A DNA stretch of 42,451 bases. Source: Elusimicrobiota bacterium. GTDB lineage: Bacteria; Elusimicrobiota; UBA8919. The notes below the pieces were generated by a model. The model was not told the origin of the DNA, made no database searches, and was given only the letters and a program-made list of their open reading frames with translations. Location of the stretch: positions 15,946 to 58,396 of the forward strand of contig DMMW01000048.1 of assembly GCA_003452965.1 (NCBI GenBank). The letters run 5' to 3'. This document shows positions 30,238 to 37,894 of the stretch, piece after piece (the first letter of the stretch is position 1; the number at the start of each line of letters is the position of its first letter). A program made the position numbers and the translations under genes.

Positions 30238-30306
30238 ACAATTAAAAGTGAAAAGTTAAAATAAAAATCAAATTTCTCTTATTCTACTTTTATTTATACT
30301 TTTAAT
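30238..30306. repeat. AT-rich inverted repeat between fusA and tuf
   Basis: CAATTAAAAGTGAAAAGTT at the left and ACTTTTATTTATACTTTTAA at the right form a long imperfect stem across the gap. Same build as the arms at 10088-10113 and 23395-23466 but different in detail. Confidence 0.6.
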
Positions 30307-30307
30307 T

Positions 30308-32374
30308 TTAATAAACTACTCCTAATATTTCTTTGGCAAGTTTCTCGGAAACTTGCTCGTAATATGCCGGTTCCATTGTATAAGTTGCCCTGCCCTGTGA
30401 TAAAGAACGAAGTGATGATGAATATCCGAACATTGCAGCCAGCGGTACAAATCCATCAACAGTATGAATCTTTTTACTTACAGTCATGTTTTCTATCCTT
30501 CCACGGCGTGAATTCATATCTGCTAAAACATCCCCCAAATATTCTTCAGGTGTAATTACTTCTAATCTCATTATTGGTTCCAATAAAGCCGGAGAAGCTT
30601 TTGCTAATGCATCTTTAGTTGCTATTGATGCTGCCATTTTAAAAGCAATATCCGATGAATCCACTTCGTGATATGAACCGTCTACCAAGGTTACCTTAAT
30701 GTCAACCACAGGAAACCCTCCGAGAGTCCCCGATTCAAGAGCGGAAATAATACCCTCTTCAATTGCAGAAAAATACTCACGCGGGATCCTGCCTTCTCTT
30801 ATATCATTTATAAATTCAAAGCCAATTCCTTTTTTATTTGGCTCAACCATTAAAACAACATGTCCGTATTGACCGTGACCACCTGTCTGACGAATAAATT
30901 TACCTATCGATTCAATATTTTTTCTTATTGTTTCTTTATAAGCAACCTGCGGCTTGCCAACATTCGCAACAACTCCGAATTCTCTTTTCATCCGGTCAAC
31001 TAAAACCTCAAGATGTAACTCCCCCATACCTGAGATGATTGTCTGGCTTGTTTGTTCATCTATTTTTAGTTTAAAGGTCGGATCTTCTTCCGAAAGTTTA
31101 GCAATTGCTTTTGAAAGTTTTTCTTCATCTGCCTTTGTCTTCGGCTCAATTGCCAGCCAAATTACAGGCTCAGGAAATTTTATGTTTTCTAAAATAATCG
31201 GATCTTTTTCCAAACAAAGCGTATCACCGGTAAACGTCCTCTTTAAACCTACAATACCAGCAATATCTCCGCAGGAAATTTCTTCAACCTCTTCTCTGTC
31301 ATTTGCATGCATTTTGACGATTTTTGAAATACGTTCGCGATAATCTCTTGTAGAGTTATAGATTGAACTGCCTTTTTTTATCTTTCCCGAGTATACTCTT
31401 ATATATGTTAAACGTCCTACAAAAGGATCTGTTTGAATTTTAAAAGCTAATGCTGTGGTAGGTTCATTTTCATCTGTTTTTCTGCTGATAATTTTATTTG
31501 TTTGAGGCTCTTTTCCTGTAACAGATTGAACTTCAATAGGAGAAGGCAGGTAATTAACTATAGCATCAAGCAAGAATTGAATTCCTTTATTTTTAAGCGA
31601 AGAACCCGCTAAAACCGGAACTATTTTACAAGATAACGTAAGTTTTCTTAATGCAGCGGATATTTCCTCTTGTGTAATTTTGCCCGTACCGCTAACATAT
31701 TTATTTAGTATATTTTCGTCAACTTCAGACGTGACTTCAAATAATCTATCCCTATATTTTTTTACAAGAGGCTTCAAATCTTCAGGAATTTCAATTTCTT
31801 CGTATTTTGTGCCAAGCAGGTCTGTGTATTGAAATGCTCTTCCTTTTACCAAATCTATTATTCCATTAAATTTATCTTCATTACCTATCGGTATCTGCAA
31901 CAAGACAGGATTTGCATGCAGCCTCTTTGCCATCTGTTCTACGACGTTGAAAAAATTGGCGCCTGTTCTATCCAACTTGTTTATAAAAGTAATGCGAGGT
32001 ATTTTATATTTATCCGCTTGATGCCATACCGTTTCCGATTGGGGCTGGACACCGCCGACACCGCAAAACACAACAACCACACCATCAAGTATTCTAAGCG
32101 AACGCTCAACCTCTGCGGTAAAATCAACATGCCCCGGAGTATCAATAACGTTTATGTGGCAATTGTCCCATAAAAAAGTGGTTGATGCAGAAGTTATGGT
32201 AATACCTCGTTCCTGCTCCTGCTCCATCCAATCCATAGTAGTATTACCTTCGTCTACATTCCCTATACGATGGATCTTACCGCTATAAAAAAGCAATCGC
32301 TCGGTTGTAGTAGTTTTTCCGGCATCTATGTGTGCTATAATTCCTATATTTCTGATTTTTGATATATCAGTCAT
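30308..32374 (-). CDS. fusA: elongation factor G
   Basis: 688 residues from the ATG at 32374 (MTDISKIRNIGIIAHIDAGK). GTPase motifs: AHIDAGKTTTTER, DTPGHVDF, NKLDRTGANF; the later domains include GMGELHLEVLVDRMKREF and the C-terminal MFGYSSSLRSLSQGRATYTMEP. It catalyses translocation. An in-frame ATG at 32422 would add 16 residues outside the family pattern and has no ribosome-binding site, so the later start is preferred; its own Shine-Dalgarno is weak. Confidence 0.96.
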   Translation of the reverse strand: MTDISKIRNIGIIAHIDAGKTTTTERLLFYSGKIHRIGNVDEGNTTMDWMEQEQERGITITSASTTFLWDNCHINVIDTPGHVDFTAEVERSLRILDGVVVVFCGVGGVQPQSETVWHQADKYKIPRITFINKLDRTGANFFNVVEQMAKRLHANPVLLQIPIGNEDKFNGIIDLVKGRAFQYTDLLGTKYEEIEIPEDLKPLVKKYRDRLFEVTSEVDENILNKYVSGTGKITQEEISAALRKLTLSCKIVPVLAGSSLKNKGIQFLLDAIVNYLPSPIEVQSVTGKEPQTNKIISRKTDENEPTTALAFKIQTDPFVGRLTYIRVYSGKIKKGSSIYNSTRDYRERISKIVKMHANDREEVEEISCGDIAGIVGLKRTFTGDTLCLEKDPIILENIKFPEPVIWLAIEPKTKADEEKLSKAIAKLSEEDPTFKLKIDEQTSQTIISGMGELHLEVLVDRMKREFGVVANVGKPQVAYKETIRKNIESIGKFIRQTGGHGQYGHVVLMVEPNKKGIGFEFINDIREGRIPREYFSAIEEGIISALESGTLGGFPVVDIKVTLVDGSYHEVDSSDIAFKMAASIATKDALAKASPALLEPIMRLEVITPEEYLGDVLADMNSRRGRIENMTVSKKIHTVDGFVPLAAMFGYSSSLRSLSQGRATYTMEPAYYEQVSEKLAKEILGVVY

Positions 32375-32430
32375 TTTTTTTTCTCTATTATTAATTTCTC
32401 TTTCAACAAGAACTGTTGGCATAATTAATT

Positions 32431-32508
32431 CGAGGTTAGCGTATAGCGTATAAAGAGTAGTAAAAACAAATTCCTTAACTCCACCCCCTATCCCCTAATC
32501 CCTGCCTC
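32431..32508. repeat. heptamer-word inverted repeat between rpsG and fusA
   Basis: The left arm is GGTTAGCGTATAGCGTATAA (two TAGCGTA heptamers). The right arm is CCCCCTATCCCCTAATCCCT. On the minus strand it begins GGCAGGGATTAGGGGATAGG shortly after the rpsG stop. Words are shared with three other gaps. Confidence 0.65.
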
Positions 32509-32510
32509 TT

Positions 32511-32984
32511 TTACCACTTATAATGAGCAAATGCTTTATTTGCTTCTGCCATTCTATGTGTATCTTCTCTTTTTTTCACTGCACTACCAACATTGTTTGA
32601 AGCATCAATGATTTCAGCAGCCAATCTTTCTGACATCGGCTGTCCCTTTCTTGCCTTTGAATATGTAAGAAGCCATCTTATAGCCAGGGCTATGCCACGC
32701 GGGGTTTTCACCTCAATCGGTACTTGATACGTTGCTCCACCTACTCGACGAGGTTTTACTTCTAAAAGCGGTTTAATATTTTTAATTGCTCTGTCTAAAA
32801 CGGTCATCGGTTCTTGTTTTGTTTTTTCTTTAATAATATCCATTGCACCATAACATATCGATTCTGCGCATGATTTTTTTCCTCTCTTGAGCATATCATT
32901 TATCATGCGAGAAATTACTATACTATTATATTTGTAATCAGTTTTAGGTGCTTCCTTTTTTATCTTTCTTGGTTTTCTTGGCAT
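32511..32984 (-). CDS. rpsG: 30S ribosomal protein S7 (uS7)
   Basis: 157 residues: MPRKPRKIKKEAPKTDYKYNS, MLKRGKKSCAESICYGAM, VKPRRVGGATYQVPIEVKTPRGIALAIRWL and KREDTHRMAEANKAFAHYKW. S7 nucleates the 30S head and touches the E-site tRNA. It follows rpsL by 12 bases. Confidence 0.98.
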   Translation of the reverse strand: MPRKPRKIKKEAPKTDYKYNSIVISRMINDMLKRGKKSCAESICYGAMDIIKEKTKQEPMTVLDRAIKNIKPLLEVKPRRVGGATYQVPIEVKTPRGIALAIRWLLTYSKARKGQPMSERLAAEIIDASNNVGSAVKKREDTHRMAEANKAFAHYKW

Positions 32985-32996
32985 ATAAATTCTTCC

Positions 32997-33443
32997 TTAT
33001 GCTGTAGCCGCAGGCGCAGCCGGCGTCGTAGGTGCTGTCGGAGTCGCCGATGCTGCTGATTTTACCACACCTTCTTTTGGCTTTTTCGCTCCATATTTTG
33101 AACGACCTTGATTCCTGCCGCCCACTCCAGTAGAATCTAACGTTCCTCTTACAATATGATATCTTACGCCCGGAAGATCTTTAACCCTGCCACCTCTTAC
33201 TAAAACTATTGAATGCTCCTGAAGATTATGACCTATACCGGGAATATATGCAGTAACCTCAAATCCTGAGGAAAGCTTTATCCTTGCAACCTTTCTTAAA
33301 GCAGAATTCGGCTTTTTGGGTGTTGTGGTATAAACCCTTGTACAAACACCTCTTCGTTGCGGAGAACTCATCAATGCGGGTGTCTTGCTTTTCTTTTTTA
33401 ATATTTCTCTACCTTTTCTAACTAACTGATTTACTGTCGGCAT
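32997..33443 (-). CDS. rpsL: 30S ribosomal protein S12 (uS12) with Ala/Pro/Thr tail
   Basis: 148 residues. The body is canonical: MPTVNQLVRKGREILKKKSK, TPKKPNSALRKVARI and RGGRVKDLPGVRYHIVRGTL. The lysines in which streptomycin-resistance changes usually fall (KKPNS and RVKDL) are wild-type. The body would normally end near residue 124 (YGAKKPKE); here a further 24 residues follow, almost only A, P, T and S (SAASATPTAPTTPAAPAATA), locally richer in GC than the neighbourhood. First gene after a strong promoter. Confidence 0.97.
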   Translation of the reverse strand: MPTVNQLVRKGREILKKKSKTPALMSSPQRRGVCTRVYTTTPKKPNSALRKVARIKLSSGFEVTAYIPGIGHNLQEHSIVLVRGGRVKDLPGVRYHIVRGTLDSTGVGGRNQGRSKYGAKKPKEGVVKSAASATPTAPTTPAAPAATA

Positions 33444-33514
33444 ATAATTCCTTATAACATAAAAAATTCTAATACTTTAACCATCAAAAACTTTTTTTTT
33501 GTGTAAGATTAAAG

Positions 33515-33543
33515 AGTATATAAAATTATTAAGATATTGTCAA
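33515..33543 (-). promoter_or_regulatory. strong sigma70-type promoter of the str-S10-spc run
   Basis: On the minus strand TTGACA (33538-33543), 17 bases, TATACT (33515-33520). Predicted start near 33508, 65 bases ahead of rpsL. It lies in the 192-base rpoC-rpsL gap, which otherwise holds AT-rich sequence, long A and T tracts and a decayed GGCGGA fragment near 33586. No clear rpoC terminator was found. Confidence 0.8.
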
Positions 33544-33635
33544 GTATTTTTTTACAAAAAAACTTTTTTTCCTCTCTCCTTTACCTCGTCCGCCAATGTT
33601 TTAGTTAAGGAAATAGCAAACTACTTTGTCTACTA

Positions 33636-36600
33636 TCATTTGATCTTAAATCCTGTCCCTGCAGGAATTAAATGTCCTATAATTACATTTTCCTTTAAAC
33701 CCACAAGATCATCAACTGCACCTCTTACCGCAGCGTCTGCTAATACCCTCGGTGTTTCCTGGAATGATGCAGCGGAAATAAATGATTTAGAAGAAAGTGC
33801 GGAACGGGTTATTCCAAGTAAAATAGGTTTCGCTTCTGACGGTTCACCGCTTTTGGCTTCAATTCTTTTATTTTCATTGTCAAAATCCGACTTATTAATA
33901 ATTTCACCCATGAGAAAACTGCTGTCACCTGGTTTTTCAATTTTTACATTTTTCAGCATTTGACTAACAATGCTTTCTATATGTTTATCATTTATTGCCA
34001 CACCCTGTAAACGATAGACTTCTTGTATTTCATTAACTAAATGTTCCTGTACGCCCTTAACTCCTAAAACATTAAGTATATCATGAGGATTAATAGAACC
34101 ATCGGTAAGAGGCTCCCCGACAGATACTCTGTCGCCATCATACACGATTAAATGTTTACCTTGTGAAATCGTATATTCCCGTTTTATCCCAGTATCGCTT
34201 TCAACAGTGATAATTGTTGTGCCTTTTTCATTTCCGATTTTTACTGTACCTTCTAATTCGGAAATGATAGCTGAATTCTTAGGCTTTCTTGCATCAAAAA
34301 GTTCCGCAACTCTCGGTAATCCGCCTGTGATATCTTTGCTTTTTGTATATTCTCTTGGAATCTTGGCAATTACATCACCAACCTCTACGGGTTGTTCATT
34401 GTCAACAACAAGATGTGTTCCCACTGGTAACGGATAAGTTGCAACTTTTTTTGAGTTGGACATTATTACTATTTGCGGATTCATTTTTGCACCGCGAAAC
34501 TCCACAATAACTCTTTCCTTCTGGTTGCTTATTTTATCCTCAATTTCATGCATAGTGGAACCTTCTACCACGTCATGAAGACGTGCTTTACCCGAATACT
34601 CTGTTATAATCGGAAGAGTATATGGATCCCACTCAGCAACAACGGTGTCTTTAGAAGCTCTTTTTTCTGTTGCAAACTTTAATTCGGTACCATACGGAAG
34701 TCTATATGTGGTTTTTTCCCTGCCAGATACAAGCTGCATCTCGGCATTTCGCGAAACCACGATTATCTTGCCGGAACGGTTTTTTATTGTTCTTAAACTA
34801 TAAAACTTTACCGTTGAATCCTTCTCGCATATCACACTGGCTGCCTTGATGATTCTTGAAGCTGTACCTCCGATATGAAATGTTCTAAGAGTCAGCTGTG
34901 TACCGGGCTCACCGATTGATTGCGCAGCTATTATTCCGACCGCATCTCCAACTTGTGAGGGTTTTCCGGTTGCTAAACTCATGCCGTAACATTTTGCACA
35001 AACCCAATTTTTTGCTTCGCAGGTTAAAACTGAACGTATTCTTATAGTTTCAATACCAGCTCTTTTAACTTTTTCTGCTTCTTCCGCTGTTATCAATTTA
35101 CCTTCTTTAATTATCAATTCCTCTTTATATTCACCTGAAGCCGTCTGAATAACACCAACTACATTATCCAAAGCACACCTTCCAATAATTCTTTCAGATA
35201 ACGATTCTATTGCCTCGCCGCCAACAACTATAGCGCCGACTTTTATTCCGTTCAGTGTTCCACAATCTTCTTCAGATATAACCAAATCGTGGGCGACATC
35301 AACAAGTCTACGTGTTAAATAACCAGCTTCCGATGTTTTAAGTGCCGTATCCGCCAAACCTTTTCTGCCACCGTGCGTTGAAATAAAATATTCTAAAACA
35401 GTTAATCCTTCCCTGAAATTTGATTCGACAGGCTGTTCAATAATTTCCCCAATTTGCCCGGTAAGACGTTTTGCGGGTTTTGCCATCAAGCCACGCATTC
35501 CACCAAGCTGCCTTACCTGAGCACGACTACCCCTTGCACCGGAATCCGCCATTATATAAACTGAGTTAAATTTGGAAGCACCATCTACATACGGCTTTTT
35601 TTCCTGTTCTGCCATTCTATCAAACATCAAATCACATATCGTGTCCGTTGCATGAGTCCATATATCAATAACCCTGTTGTATCTTTCAAGGTTTGTAATT
35701 ATTCCTTTTTTTGCCTGGCTTTCTACTTCCTTTACCTGTTTCCTTGCGGCATTTATTATTTGTGTTTTTTCAAGGGGTACCATAATATCATCTACTGAAA
35801 TCGACAAACCTGAAAGCGTGGCATATTTAAAACCCATTTTTTTGAGCTCATCCAATAAAGGAACTGTGGTCTGAGGACCTAATTGCTTAAAACAAGTTTC
35901 TATTATATTGGATATATCTTTCTTACCTATTGTTTTATTAATAAAACCTATTTCCTTGGGTAAAACACTGTTAAAAATAACTCTGCCAACTGTGGTATAA
36001 TCAGTCCATTTCAACATGTCGAGTTTTTCTGATTTTTTCTGGTTATCGTCACTAATTTTATTTATTCCTTTTACTTTTATCATCGCATTCAAATTAACCT
36101 GATCATTTTGATATGCTGTTATGACTTCATCGGTATCGCAAAAAATCTTTCCTTCGCCAAACACATTTAACTTCGGTTTTGTCAGATAACAACATCCCAC
36201 TACCATATCTTGTGAAGGGGAAACAACTGAACGACCGTTTGAAGGAATAAGCAAATTATTAGTTGATAAAATTCTTTCTCTTACCTCTTTTATAGCTTGT
36301 TCGGATAACGGGATATGAACAGCCATCTGGTCACCGTCAAAATCAGCATTAAACGCGGAACAGGTTAAAGGATGCAAACGAATTGCACGTCCCTCAATTA
36401 GCACCGGTTCAAATGCCTGTATACCCAGACGGTGCAAAGTCGGAGCTCTGTTCAGCATAACAGGATGATGTTTAGTGATATTATCAAGAATATCCCAAAC
36501 CTCAGGTCTTTGTTTCTCTAAAAATCTCTTCGCCGCTTTAAGCGATGATACCAATCCGCGATTGATAATTTCTCTAATTATATACGGCTTGAATAATTCC

Positions 36601-37763
36601 AACGCCATTTCTTTAGGAAGTCCACATTGATTTAATTTTAATTCAGGACCTACAACTATAACGCTTCTTCCCGAATAATCAACCCGTTTTCCTAATAGAT
36701 TTTGGCGGAAACGCCCTGTCTTTCCTTTTATTATATCTGTTAATGATTTTAACGGGCGATTCCCGGCTCCTGTCACGAATTTTCCTCTTGCGCCGTTTTC
36801 AATAAGAGAATCTACCGCTTCCTGTAACAAACGTTTTTCGTTATGTATCATTAACTCCGGCGACTTGAGCGACTCAAGATGTCTTAATCTGTTATTTCTA
36901 TTGATTATTCTTCTGTATAAATCGTTCAAATCTGACGCAGCAAATCTTCCACCGTCAAGCGGGACCAGAGGCCTTAAATCGGGTGGCAGTACCGGAAGTA
37001 CAGTCATTATCATCCATTCCGGTTTTATTCCGGACTTGACAAATCCGTTTATCAAACGTAACCGTTTAACAGCTTTAACTCTATTTGCCTCGGATTTTTC
37101 TTTTTTGAGTTCAGCACGAAGATGTTTCGCTTCTTCTTCTAAATTTATGCCTTTAATTAATTCTAAAATTGCAGAAGCACCTATCCCTACTTTTATTTTA
37201 AGCCCATTTTCATTTTTAAATTTTTGATAGTCCTCGTCACTGAGAAGCTGCTTTTCATAAACCGGCAATTTATTATCGTTTCTCTCTACACTCAAAACAA
37301 CATACCTTGCATAGTATATTATCTTTTCTATATCGGATAGTTTAATATCTAAGAGCGTTGCAATTTTTGAAGGATTTTTCCTTAAAAACCATATATGCAC
37401 TATCGGTGTCGATAGTTCTATATGTCCCATTCTTTCTCGACGCACTTTTGATTCGGTAACCTCTACTCCGCATCGGTCGCAGGTTACACCTTTATGTTTA
37501 ATATATTTATATTTACCGCAGTTACATTCCCAGTCATGAACCGGTCCGAATATCTTTTCACAAAACAATCCATCTCTTTCAGGTTTAAAAGTCCTGTAAT
37601 TAATAGTTTCTGGTTTTCTTACTTCGCCGTAACTCCAAGAACGAATAATATCAGGTGACGCGAGCGAAATTTTAATTTTTTCGAAATTAGAATAATCCAA
37701 CTGCGGAACTAATTTTCTTCTTGCTTTGGATATCTTCAATTGACTTTTTTCAAACTTAGCCAT
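33636..37763 (-). CDS. rpoC: DNA-directed RNA polymerase beta' subunit
   Basis: 1375 residues. Near the N-terminus the first zinc site has Cys80, Cys82, Cys95 and Cys98 (WECNCGK, VTCDRCGVEV). The catalytic loop NADFDGDQMAVH is at 472-483 with its three aspartates. Later come the bridge and trigger-loop regions (GARGSRAQVRQLGGMRGLMAKP; GEPGTQLTLRTFHIGGTA) and the second zinc region (LTCEAKNWVCAKCYG). Full length with no split. It follows rpoB by 131 bases that contain two GTGTAATC words. Confidence 0.98.
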   Translation of the reverse strand: MAKFEKSQLKISKARRKLVPQLDYSNFEKIKISLASPDIIRSWSYGEVRKPETINYRTFKPERDGLFCEKIFGPVHDWECNCGKYKYIKHKGVTCDRCGVEVTESKVRRERMGHIELSTPIVHIWFLRKNPSKIATLLDIKLSDIEKIIYYARYVVLSVERNDNKLPVYEKQLLSDEDYQKFKNENGLKIKVGIGASAILELIKGINLEEEAKHLRAELKKEKSEANRVKAVKRLRLINGFVKSGIKPEWMIMTVLPVLPPDLRPLVPLDGGRFAASDLNDLYRRIINRNNRLRHLESLKSPELMIHNEKRLLQEAVDSLIENGARGKFVTGAGNRPLKSLTDIIKGKTGRFRQNLLGKRVDYSGRSVIVVGPELKLNQCGLPKEMALELFKPYIIREIINRGLVSSLKAAKRFLEKQRPEVWDILDNITKHHPVMLNRAPTLHRLGIQAFEPVLIEGRAIRLHPLTCSAFNADFDGDQMAVHIPLSEQAIKEVRERILSTNNLLIPSNGRSVVSPSQDMVVGCCYLTKPKLNVFGEGKIFCDTDEVITAYQNDQVNLNAMIKVKGINKISDDNQKKSEKLDMLKWTDYTTVGRVIFNSVLPKEIGFINKTIGKKDISNIIETCFKQLGPQTTVPLLDELKKMGFKYATLSGLSISVDDIMVPLEKTQIINAARKQVKEVESQAKKGIITNLERYNRVIDIWTHATDTICDLMFDRMAEQEKKPYVDGASKFNSVYIMADSGARGSRAQVRQLGGMRGLMAKPAKRLTGQIGEIIEQPVESNFREGLTVLEYFISTHGGRKGLADTALKTSEAGYLTRRLVDVAHDLVISEEDCGTLNGIKVGAIVVGGEAIESLSERIIGRCALDNVVGVIQTASGEYKEELIIKEGKLITAEEAEKVKRAGIETIRIRSVLTCEAKNWVCAKCYGMSLATGKPSQVGDAVGIIAAQSIGEPGTQLTLRTFHIGGTASRIIKAASVICEKDSTVKFYSLRTIKNRSGKIIVVSRNAEMQLVSGREKTTYRLPYGTELKFATEKRASKDTVVAEWDPYTLPIITEYSGKARLHDVVEGSTMHEIEDKISNQKERVIVEFRGAKMNPQIVIMSNSKKVATYPLPVGTHLVVDNEQPVEVGDVIAKIPREYTKSKDITGGLPRVAELFDARKPKNSAIISELEGTVKIGNEKGTTIITVESDTGIKREYTISQGKHLIVYDGDRVSVGEPLTDGSINPHDILNVLGVKGVQEHLVNEIQEVYRLQGVAINDKHIESIVSQMLKNVKIEKPGDSSFLMGEIINKSDFDNENKRIEAKSGEPSEAKPILLGITRSALSSKSFISAASFQETPRVLADAAVRGAVDDLVGLKENVIIGHLIPAGTGFKIK

Positions 37764-37794
37764 ATTTATCCGCTCCTAAACTTTAAAACTTTTT

Positions 37795-37890
37795 ATATTT
37801 AAGACCATTAAAAAAACTTAACAGCCTTTATAAATATTTATTACAAGCCCCAATCTGTGTAATCGCCTTTGAAAATCCGTGTAATCGTCT
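37795..37890. repeat. ATCTGTGTAATC-type words in the rpoB-rpoC gap
   Basis: ATCTGTGTAATC (37853-37864) and ATCCGTGTAATC (37875-37886) lie in direct repeat just after the rpoB stop. The rest of the gap is AT-rich with no evident hairpin. The same 12-base word recurs at 14161, 22941, 25226 and 25680. Confidence 0.7.
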
Positions 37891-37894
37891 CTTT

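Noticed and set aside
32375..32422. 16-residue N-terminal extension of fusA
   Set aside because: The family begins at MTDISKIRNIG; the upstream ATG has no ribosome-binding site.
33544..33635. Intrinsic terminator after rpoC
   Set aside because: There are long A and T tracts but no GC-containing stem ahead of a T-run, so none is claimed.
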